A stretch of DNA of 64,000 nucleotides from Planctomycetia bacterium (GCA_021414115.1 JAIOPD010000012.1:1-64000); one strand, 5' to 3'. Positions 18,251-27,376 are shown, counted from the stretch's first letter. Made by a program: numbers and translations. Notes: generated from the letters alone by a model not told the origin.

Positions 18251-18255
18251 AGGGC

Positions 18256-18465
18256 ATGGACTCGCCCGTTCCACCGCCCGGCGCCGAGCGGATCATCCGC
18301 TGGATCATGATCGGGATCGCGGTCTGGGGCTGCTTCCACGCCGTCGGTGCGTGGCGACTCAACCACGATCCGCGGCGACTGCTCGTCGTGCTCGGCTGCG
18401 TGGCCGTGTTTCTCGGTTTCTGGCTCGTGATGCTCGCCGCGTTGCGGCGGCGGCTCGCGAAGTGA
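18256..18465 (+). CDS. Small two-helix membrane protein
   Basis: A 69-residue protein with two predicted membrane helices, about 14-32 (IIRWIMIGIAVWGCFHAVG) and 42-62 (LLVVLGCVAVFLGFWLVML), joined by a short basic loop containing NHDPRR. The tail RRRLAK is basic, which puts both ends in the cytoplasm. It is short but has a plausible start, consistent high-GC codon use and sits in tandem 25 bp before the next gene. The function is unknown. Confidence 0.6.
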   Translation: MDSPVPPPGAERIIRWIMIGIAVWGCFHAVGAWRLNHDPRRLLVVLGCVAVFLGFWLVMLAALRRRLAK

Positions 18466-18490
18466 TCATGCACCTTCCGAGGAGAAACCC

Positions 18491-20215
18491 GTGTCGATCA
18501 TCCTTGGTTCGAGCCTCGACAACGGTCTGGCGCCCCCGCTGAATCGGCGGCCCGCGGTCCAGTGGGCCAAGAGCGTCACGAGCCTCTCCATCGGCGAGTA
18601 CCTGATTCGGCGGCTCTCCGACTACGGCATCCGCCACGTCTTCGGGCTTCCCGGCGACTACGTGCTCTCCTTCTACAGCATGCTGGAAAAGAGCCCGCTC
18701 GATCTCGTGAACTGCACCCGTGAGGACTGCGCCGGCTTCGCGGCCGACGCCTACGCCCGCGTCAACGGCATGGGAGCGGTGTGCGTGACCTACGGCGTGG
18801 GCGGCCTGTCATTGGCCAACTCGATCGCCGGGGCCGCGGCCGAGAAGAGCCCCGTGGTGCTCATCTCCGGAGCGCCGGGGCTCGGCGAACGCGCCGACAA
18901 TCCTCTTCTCCACCATCGCGTTCGCGGGTGGCGCACGCAGCTCGAAGTCTTCGACAAGATCTGCGCGGCCAGCCGTGAGATCGCCGATCCCGCAACCGCC
19001 TTCCGCGACATCGACTTCCTCCTCGACACCGCCCAGCGCACGAAGGCTCCGGTCTACATCGAGTTGCCCCGGGACATGGTCGCCGTGGTGCCCGACCAGA
19101 TCCGCCCCTTCGTGCCCGTCCCGAGGCGGAGCGACCCCGAGGCGCTCGCGGAAGCGGTGAAAGAGGCGGTGGCCCGCATCAACGCCGCAGAACGGCCCGT
19201 GATCGTCGCCGGCATCGAACTCCATCGCCATGGTCTGCAGGCCGATACGGTCGCCCTCGCCGAGGCCAGTGGCATCCCGATCGCGGCGACGATGCTCGCG
19301 AAGAGCGTGGTCAGCGAGGTCCATCCGCTTTACATCGGGCTCTACGAGGGTGCGATGGGCCGCCGGGAGGTGACGCAGTTCGTCGAGGAGAGCGACTGCC
19401 TGATCCTGCTCGGCACGCTGCTCACCGACATCGACCTCGGCATCTTCACCGCCAAGCTCGATCCCGCGCGGACCATCTTCGCAACCAGCGACGACCTGCG
19501 AATCAGCCACCACCATTTCCACGGTGTCTTGCTCGACGACTTCATCCGGGGCCTCGCGGCGGCCCGGCCTGAGGGAAGACAGCGGCCCCTGCCCCCGGGC
19601 CCGACGGCCGCCGCCGGGCCGTTCACCCTCCAGCCCGACGCGCTGATCACGACCACGCGGCTCGTCCGCCGGCTCGACCAGTCGCTCGACGACAAGACGA
19701 TCGTGATCGCCGACGTGGGCGATGCGCTCTTTGCCTCGAGCGAACTTGTGATCCGCGGCCAGACCGAGTTCATCGCGCCGGCCTACTACACGTCGATGGG
19801 CTTCGCAGTGCCCGCAGCCGTCGGCGCCAAGACCGCCCGGCCCGACCTCAAGGTGATCGCACTGGTGGGCGACGGCGCCTTCCAGATGACCGGCATGGAA
19901 CTATCTACGATCGTCCGCCGCGGACTGGCCGTGACGGTGATCGTGCTCGACAACAAGGGCTACGGCACCGAGCGACTGCTGCACGAGGGCTCCTTCAACG
20001 ACATCAACCCCTGGCAGTACCAACTCCTTCCGCAGGTCCTCGGGGGCGGTACCGGCCACGAGGTTCGCACCGAGGGAGAGTTTGACGTGGCGCTCGCGAA
20101 GTCTCTGGCTGACACTTCGGGCATGAGCCTGATCCGCGTCCACATCGGCATCGACGACCGCAGTGTGACGCTCGACCGCCTCGCCAGCGGACTCGCCCGC
20201 AGGGTGGGCCGCTGA
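18491..20215 (+). CDS. ThDP-dependent 2-oxo acid decarboxylase (pyruvate/indolepyruvate decarboxylase family)
   Basis: A 574-residue thiamine-diphosphate enzyme that should decarboxylate a 2-oxo acid such as phenylpyruvate, indolepyruvate or pyruvate to an aldehyde. The N-terminal PYR domain has the cofactor glutamate in TREDCAGFAADAYAR (about Glu78) and a catalytic-type histidine pair near 141-142 (NPLLHHRVRG), typical of this decarboxylase group and unlike acetolactate synthase. The ThDP/Mg motif begins GDGAFQMTGME near 460 and ends at NKGYG. The GTG start at 18491 follows GGAG by 7 nt. The substrate cannot be settled from sequence alone. Confidence 0.85.
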   Translation: MSIILGSSLDNGLAPPLNRRPAVQWAKSVTSLSIGEYLIRRLSDYGIRHVFGLPGDYVLSFYSMLEKSPLDLVNCTREDCAGFAADAYARVNGMGAVCVTYGVGGLSLANSIAGAAAEKSPVVLISGAPGLGERADNPLLHHRVRGWRTQLEVFDKICAASREIADPATAFRDIDFLLDTAQRTKAPVYIELPRDMVAVVPDQIRPFVPVPRRSDPEALAEAVKEAVARINAAERPVIVAGIELHRHGLQADTVALAEASGIPIAATMLAKSVVSEVHPLYIGLYEGAMGRREVTQFVEESDCLILLGTLLTDIDLGIFTAKLDPARTIFATSDDLRISHHHFHGVLLDDFIRGLAAARPEGRQRPLPPGPTAAAGPFTLQPDALITTTRLVRRLDQSLDDKTIVIADVGDALFASSELVIRGQTEFIAPAYYTSMGFAVPAAVGAKTARPDLKVIALVGDGAFQMTGMELSTIVRRGLAVTVIVLDNKGYGTERLLHEGSFNDINPWQYQLLPQVLGGGTGHEVRTEGEFDVALAKSLADTSGMSLIRVHIGIDDRSVTLDRLASGLARRVGR

Positions 20216-20231
20216 CGCGTGTGCTGAGGCC

Positions 20232-20362
20232 GGGGTTGCCCGTGCCCTCTCGTCGGACGTTCGCCTCGGCCTTCCGGGCCTCGGCTCACTGCGTGTCCGC
20301 TGCGCTTCGCCATCCATGGCTTCGCTTGCTTCCACAGCCCGCTCGAGGGCACGGGCAACCCC
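20232..20362. repeat. Large palindromic repeat, family 2, copy 1
   Basis: A 131-bp element that begins GGGGTTGCCCGTGCCCTC (20232-20249) and ends with the exact reverse complement (20345-20362), an 18-bp terminal inverted repeat. The interior contains GGACGTTCGCC near the left end and CTGCGCTTCGCCATCC in the centre, both shared with the copy at 30159. It lies just after the decarboxylase gene and is inverted relative to copy 2. Confidence 0.85.
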
Positions 20363-20386
20363 TTCCGCCAGAGTCCGAGTACGGGA

Positions 20387-20529
20387 GGTGAGGGGCTGAC
20401 CATGCCCCGGAGCCGGCGTATGCCGCCAAGCGCAGCCACGATGGCGAAGCGCAGGCGGCATCCGAGTGAGCGGAGCCCAGGATGGGCGGAGTGAACGTCC
20501 GGCTCTCGGGGCATGGTCAGCCCCTCACC
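20387..20529. repeat. Large palindromic repeat, family 2, copy 2
   Basis: A 143-bp element with a perfect 22-bp terminal inverted repeat: 20387-20408 begins GGTGAGGGGCTGACC and 20508-20529 is its exact complement. Read on the minus strand the interior matches copies 1 and 3 (CGGACGTTC near the left end, CTGCGCTTCGCCATC in the centre). The terminal stem sequence differs from copies 1 and 3 yet stays fully self-complementary. It ends 36 bp from the stop codon of the minus-strand HEXXH gene. Confidence 0.85.
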
Positions 20530-20565
20530 GGTCCCGCATTCACACGCCGAAGTGCGTCACGTGGG

Positions 20566-21780
20566 CTACCGCGTGAGGGCCGGAACCCCGATCGCGGTGC
20601 CGTAGGATTTCACCAGTGCGTCGAGCGATGCACCGTATGCCTGCTCGAGACTCTCCTCGACGGGCACGCCCTCCTTGATGGCCCGCACGAAGACGGCAAA
20701 CTTCTTGAGATCGCGGGCCAGGAACTTCACCAGTCCCGAGGCCATGCCGTACTGCACGCTCTCGATGTTGGCGGCATCGAAGAAGTCGGTGCCGAGAGTG
20801 CCCTTCTGCTGCATGTATTCCAGCGCCTGAGCCTCCTTGAGCGGCACCTGATTACTCCCGGGCACGAGTTTCGTGCCCACCCACTCCGCGATCCCCTCGT
20901 TGAGCCAGTTCGGCAGGCGGGTGGGCGAGAGCCAGCGGTAGTTGAAGCCGTGGCTCGTCTCATGCACGAGCATGTGGGCAAACGCCGGGGCGTCGTCGCC
21001 GCGGTGGCAGGCCATGATCACGCGGCCGTCGCTTCGCTGGTGGCAGAGCCCGTGCATGCCCCGCAACTTCGACTGCATGAAGCGGTCTTCAAAGGCCTGG
21101 AAATCCTCCTCTTTCAGGAACGCCACCACGAGGCATTTTCCCTTCCACACCGGCTCGCCCGGCGGAATGCCGTAGAGCGTGCAGAGGAAGTCATGCATCG
21201 AGTCGAGGTTGGCGACATACGGCTTGATCTGCGGCGTGGGAATGTCGGTGAGCATGATGAACTCGTGCGTTTCCGCCTTCTCGAGCGCGGGAAATGCCTG
21301 CGACACCTGCTCGGCGAATCCCCGCAGCTCTTCGAGTTCCGCGTCGTGCTCGGCGGCGGAGAGCCGTGGCCAGGGTGCGACCCCTCGCTTCTGCATGCGT
21401 TCGGCCGCCGCAGCCTGCTCCTTCGCGTAGGCCTCCTTCGCCCTGGCATGCTTGATCGCTGCGGCGCCGCCCCGCTTCACCTCGGCGGTATGCACCGTCT
21501 CACGGTTGGCGTCGATTCGCGTGATGCCGCTGAGGAGGAGCGGCTTCGACCTCGTCTCGCCCTCGGGCACGATCCGCAGCGACTTCACGTCGCCGTCGCG
21601 GACGACGACGCCCTCGAGCTTCGGCCGCACGTACCGCGTGCCGGTGCCGAGTTCGATGAGGTCGATCGCATGGCCGACGTGGGGCTCGAGTTTCTCGGCG
21701 AGGGTGTCGGCGGCGGCGGAGGGCAGCGTCGCCAGCCACGCGATCATCATGATGATCCGTCCGGGAGATGGAGGTGTCAT
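20566..21780 (-). CDS. Secreted HEXXH metallopeptidase-like protein
   Basis: A 404-residue exported protein with an N-terminal signal peptide (RIIMMIAWLATLPSAAA, about 8-24). A gluzincin-type zinc site is present: HETSH near residue 272, followed about 22 residues later by the third ligand region NEGIAEWVG. The family resembles planctomycete DUF1570-type putative peptidases, with the Lys/Glu-rich helical region at about 95-150. ATG 21780 overlaps the stop of the upstream CinA-nucleotidyltransferase gene by 4 bp (ATGA), so the two should be translationally coupled. The substrate is unknown and cleavage activity is inferred from the motif. Confidence 0.8.
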   Translation of the reverse strand: MTPPSPGRIIMMIAWLATLPSAAADTLAEKLEPHVGHAIDLIELGTGTRYVRPKLEGVVVRDGDVKSLRIVPEGETRSKPLLLSGITRIDANRETVHTAEVKRGGAAAIKHARAKEAYAKEQAAAAERMQKRGVAPWPRLSAAEHDAELEELRGFAEQVSQAFPALEKAETHEFIMLTDIPTPQIKPYVANLDSMHDFLCTLYGIPPGEPVWKGKCLVVAFLKEEDFQAFEDRFMQSKLRGMHGLCHQRSDGRVIMACHRGDDAPAFAHMLVHETSHGFNYRWLSPTRLPNWLNEGIAEWVGTKLVPGSNQVPLKEAQALEYMQQKGTLGTDFFDAANIESVQYGMASGLVKFLARDLKKFAVFVRAIKEGVPVEESLEQAYGASLDALVKSYGTAIGVPALTR

Positions 21781-22991
21781 GCGTCGGTCTCCGGGATGGG
21801 CTCGACCGCCTCATGCCGCAACTGCGTGCTCGAGATGTCGAGCCGAAACTCGCGTTGCGACACGAAATAGCTGATGTCTCGCAGGGCCTGCGGCACGTCG
21901 AGCTGCGAGGCATCCTCAAACACACCCTGCCGAGCGCGGCCAAACACGATCAGCCCGCGAGCCTGCGTGGCGATGCGCTCGACCGCCGCCTCCGCAGCCG
22001 CGACCGAGCCGCCGTAATACCGCGGGTCGGCGAGCCGCACGTAAGTGTCGGCCCCCATCACGAACGTGCTCTCAGGAAAGATGGCGAGTTTTTCCACGAA
22101 CGTCGCCGCCCGCGTGAGCCAGACTCGCTGTCCGGCGAACTGTGCCGCGCGGTCGCGAATCTCGATGAAGTCGAGCAGCGGCTTGTCGACGTTGGTCAGC
22201 GAGATCTCGTAGGCGAGTGGTCGTTCCGCGATCTCCTCGGCGATCCGCGCCATGAGCCGGTGCCCTTCATGGAGCGGATTGAATGATCCCGGAAAGACGA
22301 GCCCGCCGGCGGTCGGCGTTGATTCGGTTCGTGACTCGGCTCCTGGCGCGGCGTGGAGCGGCACGACCGTCCGCGTGCCCGCCAACAGATCCCGCCACGC
22401 CGGCGGCGCCACGACCTGCTCGCGCACCACCCGCTCTCCCGGTCGCAGGTCGCTCTCCACTCCTCGGCCGCAGGCCGTGCCAAGCCCGCAGGCGTCGATG
22501 AGCACGTCGAAGAGCAGCGCCGCCGCGAGCAACTCCTCCTCGCCTCGGGTGCGGGCCGACTTCTCCAACGACAGTTCGACGACGTGCGTCGATTCGAGCC
22601 GCTGCACAGCAACGCATACGCGATGGCCGCCCCGCTTCGGTCGGCTCGTCCGGAGGCTCGCCGTCACCGCCACGCCCACGGCATGCGCGGCGGCGACCGC
22701 CTGCTCCAGTCCCGCGTCGGCCTGTTCGAGCAGGCACGCCCGTTGCCAGGCTGCGGCGGCGAGTCGTCGGGCCGTGAGCGTCGAGCAGTAGGTCTCCTGG
22801 GGGCCGCCGAGCAACTGATCGATAGCCGCGCGGGCGTAGGGCACCAGCGCCTCCAACACCGCATCGCTGGCACCTGGAGTGGTGAGCAGGTGGGGAATCG
22901 CCTGTGAGCCGCCCCCCGTGGCCACGATGGCGAGCTTGTGCCCCGCGTCGGTGAGTGCCGCGATCAGCCCTGCCGGATCGGGAAAGTGCAT
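21777..22991 (-). CDS. CinA-like domain fused to a NadD-like nucleotidyltransferase
   Basis: A 404-residue predicted cytoplasmic fusion. The N-terminal part (about 1-165) resembles the CinA C-terminal (PncC) amidohydrolase fold, with ATGGGSQAIPHLLTTPGAS and a Gly-rich strand near 120. The usual ESCTGG start of the PncC active site is altered, so activity there is uncertain. The C-terminal part (about 225-395) is a nucleotidyltransferase with GSFNPLHEGH and the family-end motif DISSTQLR, as in nicotinate-mononucleotide adenylyltransferases. The pair would fit salvage of nicotinamide mononucleotide to an NAD precursor. This is an inference from the families; a different nucleotide substrate is possible. 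Confidence 0.8.
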   Translation of the reverse strand: MHFPDPAGLIAALTDAGHKLAIVATGGGSQAIPHLLTTPGASDAVLEALVPYARAAIDQLLGGPQETYCSTLTARRLAAAAWQRACLLEQADAGLEQAVAAAHAVGVAVTASLRTSRPKRGGHRVCVAVQRLESTHVVELSLEKSARTRGEEELLAAALLFDVLIDACGLGTACGRGVESDLRPGERVVREQVVAPPAWRDLLAGTRTVVPLHAAPGAESRTESTPTAGGLVFPGSFNPLHEGHRLMARIAEEIAERPLAYEISLTNVDKPLLDFIEIRDRAAQFAGQRVWLTRAATFVEKLAIFPESTFVMGADTYVRLADPRYYGGSVAAAEAAVERIATQARGLIVFGRARQGVFEDASQLDVPQALRDISYFVSQREFRLDISSTQLRHEAVEPIPETDA

Positions 22992-23144
22992 GGGAAGCAG
23001 CCCGGAACGACGATCATGAACAACCCGCCATATTACCCCGTCCGCCAGGGCCGTCCTGTTTGACGCGACCCCGCTGGCGCCGGCCGCCGTCGCTTCAGCA
23101 GAACGTCGGCTGCGACCGATGGAGAAGGGCAGGAGACCGCCCCG

Positions 23145-23900
23145 ATGATACCCGCCCTTGCATCCCGTCGCCGAGACACCGTTCGCGTGCCGTACGCCGG
23201 GGCGATTCTGGCCGCCGCGCTCGTGGTGTCAGCCGGCGGTGTCTTCGGCGGCGACATCGATCCGCTGCTCGGCGGTGCCGTCGCCGCAGTCGGCCGCGCC
23301 GAGGACGCTGGCATCGTGCTCGTGGGAACGGATACTCCCGGTGATCCCGGCTTCACGTCCGAGTCGGCCGCCGACTCGCCCGCGGAGTCTTCCGGACCAT
23401 TCGATGTCAACCGGGGCGACGTCGGTGAAGACGACGATCTTGGCGGCACGAACGGTCAGGGCGGAAAGAAGCGTCGCCGCCGCCTGCGTCCTGACGAGCA
23501 ATCGGTAGCCGACAAGTTCGCCGATCCGCTCGAGGGCACCGAACGGATCGATCCCGCGACCACGGCACCGGAAGCTGCCGCCGTCAAGCTGGCAAAGCTG
23601 CTGCCGCCGCGGACCGACACGGCCGCCGACTGGTTCGCTCCGCTCGAACCGCTCCACTGGTGCGGCGAGCCCCGGGCCCTGCCGACGTGTGTGCCGCCGC
23701 CACCCTGCCATCCCAGCCTCCCGCCCCGGCCCCTCGATCTCGTGGGCATCCGAGGCTGCCCCACGTGTGGCCCGATCTACCGCGGGCCCTGCGCGCCGCG
23801 GACAGGCTCGCACGACGATGGCCCGCTGCCGCATCTGCACCGGGTGCACGACAGGCTCTTCGACTGGTTTTACAACCCGCGCACCCCGATCCTTCCCTGA
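23145..23900 (+). CDS. Predicted exported protein of unknown function
   Basis: A 251-residue protein with a basic N-terminus and hydrophobic segment (PYAGAILAAALVVSAGGVFG, about 16-35) that reads as a signal peptide. The middle is acidic and low-complexity (DVNRGDVGEDDDLGG) and is followed by a basic patch (KKRRRRLRPDE). The C-terminal third is Cys/Pro/His-rich, with CVPPPPC, CPTC, CAP and a terminal HDRLFDWFYNP. The cysteine arrangement suggests disulfides or metal binding, but no family is evident. It stands alone upstream of the sugar-type operon. Confidence 0.65.
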   Translation: MIPALASRRRDTVRVPYAGAILAAALVVSAGGVFGGDIDPLLGGAVAAVGRAEDAGIVLVGTDTPGDPGFTSESAADSPAESSGPFDVNRGDVGEDDDLGGTNGQGGKKRRRRLRPDEQSVADKFADPLEGTERIDPATTAPEAAAVKLAKLLPPRTDTAADWFAPLEPLHWCGEPRALPTCVPPPPCHPSLPPRPLDLVGIRGCPTCGPIYRGPCAPRTGSHDDGPLPHLHRVHDRLFDWFYNPRTPILP

Positions 23901-24020
23901 CCGCAGCTGCCGTGAATGCCCGCCGCCCACGCGTTTGGGTGGCCTCTCCGCTTGTGCCGCCACCCGTCGGCCGCGACACTGGGCGGCCACGGGCCGAGTT
24001 CCGGCTTCGGGAGATCCTGC

Positions 24021-25124
24021 ATGCGGGCCGCCATCATCGGTATCGGAGCGATCGCGCGACTGCACGCGCGGGCCCTGGCCGACATCCCGGGCGTCGAACT
24101 GGTGGCCGCCACGTGCCGCACCGAAGAGAAGGGCCGGGCGTTTGCGGCGGAGTTCGGCTGCCAGTGGTATGCCGACACCGCACGGATGCTGCGTCGCGAG
24201 AAGCCCGACTTCGTCACCGTGGCCACACCCTCGGGCGCGCATCTGTCGGCCGTGCTCGCGGCCATCCGGCGAGGCGTGCACGTGATCTGCGAGAAGCCGC
24301 TGGAGATTGCCGTCAAGCGCATCGATCGCATGATCGCTGTTGCCGACAAGGCGGGCGTGCATCTGGGAGCGATCTTCCCGCAACGGTTCAACCCCGTCGT
24401 GCACGCGGTGCACGAGGCCGCGGCCGCCGGTCGGTTCGGCACGCTCGCCATGGCGGCGAGTTACGTGCCCTGGTGGCGCGACGATGCCTACTACGGCCCC
24501 GGCCGCTGGCAGGGCACCAAGGCCCTCGACGGCGGCGGAGCCCTGATGAACCAATCGATCCACGGTGTCGACGCCCTGCAGTGGATCGTCTCCGCGACGA
24601 TGCCCGGGCTGGCCCCGGGTGAAAACTCGGTGGAGAGCGTGATCGCGATGACGGCCGTGCGGTCCCACGACGCCGAACGACTCGAAGTGGAAGACACCTG
24701 CGTGGGGATCCTGCGGTTCAAGAACGGCTGCCTGGGCCAGTTGCTCGCCGCGACCAGCCTTTTTCCCGGGCAGCTGCGCCGGTTGCTCGTGGGGGGCCGC
24801 GACGGCACTGCCGAGGTGGTGGAGGAGCAGCTCACCTGCTGGCGGTTTCGCTCCGAGACGCCCGACGACGCAGCCATCCAGGAACGGTTCGGCGGTTCGA
24901 GCGGCACCAGCGGTGGCGCCTCCGACCCGATGGCGATCAACTACGCCTGCCATACCCGCAACTTCGAGTCGTTCCTCGACGCGGTGCGGGCCGGTCGCCG
25001 GCCGACGCTCGACGGCCTCGAGGGTCGCAAGGCCGTGGCCATCGTCGAGGCCTGCTACCGCTCCGCCCGCACCGGTCGGCCCGCGAAGGTCGATGATCCG
25101 AAGTCACCCCCGCACGGCCACTGA
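24021..25124 (+). CDS. Gfo/Idh/MocA family NAD(P)-dependent oxidoreductase
   Basis: A 367-residue oxidoreductase with an N-terminal Rossmann fold (AAIIGIGAIARLHARAL, from residue 3) and the family motif CEKPL near 92, whose lysine is catalytic. The C-terminal alpha/beta domain has GGGALMNQSIHGVDALQW, giving the expected histidine. Members oxidise or epimerise sugars and inositols. The start ATG follows GGGAGATCCTGC, a good ribosome-binding site. Its stop codon overlaps the start of the TIM-barrel isomerase gene by 1 bp and an MFS transporter gene follows, so the three form an operon for uptake and breakdown of an unknown sugar or polyol. Confidence 0.88.
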   Translation: MRAAIIGIGAIARLHARALADIPGVELVAATCRTEEKGRAFAAEFGCQWYADTARMLRREKPDFVTVATPSGAHLSAVLAAIRRGVHVICEKPLEIAVKRIDRMIAVADKAGVHLGAIFPQRFNPVVHAVHEAAAAGRFGTLAMAASYVPWWRDDAYYGPGRWQGTKALDGGGALMNQSIHGVDALQWIVSATMPGLAPGENSVESVIAMTAVRSHDAERLEVEDTCVGILRFKNGCLGQLLAATSLFPGQLRRLLVGGRDGTAEVVEEQLTCWRFRSETPDDAAIQERFGGSSGTSGGASDPMAINYACHTRNFESFLDAVRAGRRPTLDGLEGRKAVAIVEACYRSARTGRPAKVDDPKSPPHGH

Positions 25125-25957
25125 TGAACGCTCCCTTCCGCTACGCGATCTGCAACGAGACGTTTGGCGACTGGCCGCTCGCAAAGGCCTGCGACTTCGC
25201 GGCCGCTGCTGGATACGGCGGGATCGAGGTCGCTCCGTTCACGCTCGCGTCGCTCGCCACCGAGATCTCCGCGACGGCCCGTGGAGAGATGCGCCGCACG
25301 ATCGCCCGCTCGGGCCTCGATTGCGTGGGGCTCCACTGGCTCCTGGCGAAGACGGAGGGCTTCCACGTCGCGCATCCCGACGCCGCCGTCCGCAGTCGTA
25401 CGGTCGAGTACCTCGGTGAGCTGGCCCGGCTCTGCAGCGACCTCGGTGGCCGTGTGCTCGTGTTCGGCTCGCCGAAGCAGCGGAGTCTGTTGCCCGGCGT
25501 GTCGCCCGAGCAGGCCGTCGATTTCATCCAGGAAGTGTTCGCGAAGCTCGTGCCGGTGCTCGAGACGACCGACACCGTGGTCGCCCTCGAACCGCTGTCG
25601 CCGGTCGAGACCGACGTGCTCACCACGGCCGCCGAGACCTGTCGGCTCATCGACCGCATCGGGTCGCCGCACGTCCGCTTGCACCTCGACGTGAAAGCGA
25701 TGTCGTCGGAGCGGGATCCGATCCCTGACATCATCGTGGCGAGCGCCCGCCACCTCGAACACTTCCACGCCAACGACGCCAACCTCCAGGGGCCGGGATT
25801 CGGTGCGATCGATTTCGGCCCGATCTTCCGCGCCCTGGACGAGATTCGCTACGCCGGGTGGGTGAGCGTCGAGGTGTTCGACTATGCTCCCGGTCCGGAA
25901 CGACTCGCCCGCGAGAGCATCGACTACATGCGGCGAGTCGAGGAAGACTTGGGCTGA
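25124..25957 (+). CDS. Sugar phosphate isomerase/epimerase (xylose-isomerase-like TIM barrel)
   Basis: A 277-residue TIM-barrel protein of the AP-endonuclease-2 superfamily, the type that includes IolE, IolH and tagatose epimerases. Conserved elements are GYGGIEVAPF near 30, VALEPLSP near 160 with a metal-ligand Glu, LHLDVKAM near 190, and FHANDANLQGPG near 208. The ATG overlaps the preceding stop by 1 bp, so expression is coupled to the Gfo/Idh/MocA oxidoreductase. The exact substrate is not clear from sequence. Confidence 0.85.
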   Translation: MNAPFRYAICNETFGDWPLAKACDFAAAAGYGGIEVAPFTLASLATEISATARGEMRRTIARSGLDCVGLHWLLAKTEGFHVAHPDAAVRSRTVEYLGELARLCSDLGGRVLVFGSPKQRSLLPGVSPEQAVDFIQEVFAKLVPVLETTDTVVALEPLSPVETDVLTTAAETCRLIDRIGSPHVRLHLDVKAMSSERDPIPDIIVASARHLEHFHANDANLQGPGFGAIDFGPIFRALDEIRYAGWVSVEVFDYAPGPERLARESIDYMRRVEEDLG

Positions 25958-25981
25958 GTCCCACTGAAAGGACCAGAACGC

Positions 25982-27376
25982 ATGGCACGCACGCCGACCG
26001 CCACCACGAACCGCGTCTCCGACGCCGCCGCGGGCCCCTGGTATCGCGACCTCACGCCTTACCACTGGTTCGTGTTCATGGTCGCATCGCTGGCGTGGCT
26101 GTTCGACTGCCTCGACCAGCAGCTCTTCCTCCTGGCCCGCAACAGCGCGATGGAATCGCTGCTGCCGGCGGGCATGGATCCCAAGCTCTACGGCGGCTAC
26201 GCCACGAGCATCTTCGTGGCCGGCTGGGCCATGGGCGGCCTGATCTTCGGCTCGCTCGGCGACTGCTATGGCCGGGCCAAGATGCTCACGCTCACGGTAC
26301 TTATTTATTCGGTCTGCACCGGGTTGTCGGCCTTCTCGAAGGGTTGGATCGACTTTGCCACCTACCGCTTTTTGACCGGGCTGGGAGTGGGCGGGGTGTT
26401 CGGCCTGGCGGTGGCCCTCGTCGCCGACACGCTCCCCGACCGCTCGCGAACCGGCGCCCTCGGCCTGCTCCAGGCGCTCTCGGCGCTCGGCAACATCACC
26501 GCGGGCTGCGTGAGCATGTATATGGGCCACCTCGAAGCCACGAAGGCGATCGTGCCGGGGAGCGGCTGGAAATACATGTTTCTCGTTGGAGCGATTCCCG
26601 CTTTTCTCTGTGTCTTCATTCAAATGCGGCTCAAAGAACCGGAGAAATGGGTGCAGGCGCGGGCTGCGGGCAAGGCCGCCGGGGTGCGGTTTGGGTCCTA
26701 CACGGCGCTGCTCGGCGACCCGCGGTGGCAGCGGCCGGCGCTGTTGGGGATGATGCTCTGCGTGGCGGGGGTGATCGGCCTCTGGGGCATCGGGTTTTTC
26801 AGCCCCGAGCTCGTCGGCGACGTGATGCAGCAGTCGCTCCTGAAGGAGGGTGTGCCCGCCGACAAGATCGCCGGCACGAAGCAGTTCTGGATCGGCGTCA
26901 ACTCGATCGTGCAAAATATCGGCGCGTTCTTCGGGATGCTGCTGTTCACGCGAATGGCCCAGGGCATGGGACGCAAACCCGCATTCGCGATCGCCTTCGT
27001 CGCGGCGCTGGTGGCGACGGTGGCCTACTTCCAGATGTTCAACGGCCGCGGCGACATCTGGATGAGCGCGATCATGGGGGCGTGCCAGCTTGCACTGTTC
27101 GCCGGGTTCGCGATCTACCTGCCGGAGCTTTTCCCCACGAGCCTGCGGAGCACCGGCACGAGCTTCTGCTACAACGTTGGCCGGTTCGTGGCGGCGAGCG
27201 GCCCGTTCACACTCGGCACGCTCCAGGCCGCGCTCAAGGCCGGGGCCACGACGCCCGAGGCCAAGCTCGTCGCTTTCCGCAACGCCTGCTCGTTCATGAG
27301 CGTGATTTTCCTGCTCGGGTTGGTGGCGCTGGTTTTCCTCCCGGAAACCAAGGGCCGCCCGCTGCCCGAGGATTGA
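25982..27376 (+). CDS. MFS transporter, sugar-porter-like
   Basis: A 464-residue membrane protein with about 12 hydrophobic segments. The major-facilitator loop motif appears as GSLGDCYGRAKML after the second helix, a variant of GxLaDrxGRr, and the chain ends with the sugar-porter-type PETKGRPLPED. The motif FDCLDQQLF in helix 1 is typical of acid- and sugar-transporting MFS members. It lies 24 bp after the isomerase gene, with AAAGGA in front as a ribosome-binding site, and should import the substrate of the operon. Confidence 0.88.
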   Translation: MARTPTATTNRVSDAAAGPWYRDLTPYHWFVFMVASLAWLFDCLDQQLFLLARNSAMESLLPAGMDPKLYGGYATSIFVAGWAMGGLIFGSLGDCYGRAKMLTLTVLIYSVCTGLSAFSKGWIDFATYRFLTGLGVGGVFGLAVALVADTLPDRSRTGALGLLQALSALGNITAGCVSMYMGHLEATKAIVPGSGWKYMFLVGAIPAFLCVFIQMRLKEPEKWVQARAAGKAAGVRFGSYTALLGDPRWQRPALLGMMLCVAGVIGLWGIGFFSPELVGDVMQQSLLKEGVPADKIAGTKQFWIGVNSIVQNIGAFFGMLLFTRMAQGMGRKPAFAIAFVAALVATVAYFQMFNGRGDIWMSAIMGACQLALFAGFAIYLPELFPTSLRSTGTSFCYNVGRFVAASGPFTLGTLQAALKAGATTPEAKLVAFRNACSFMSVIFLLGLVALVFLPETKGRPLPED

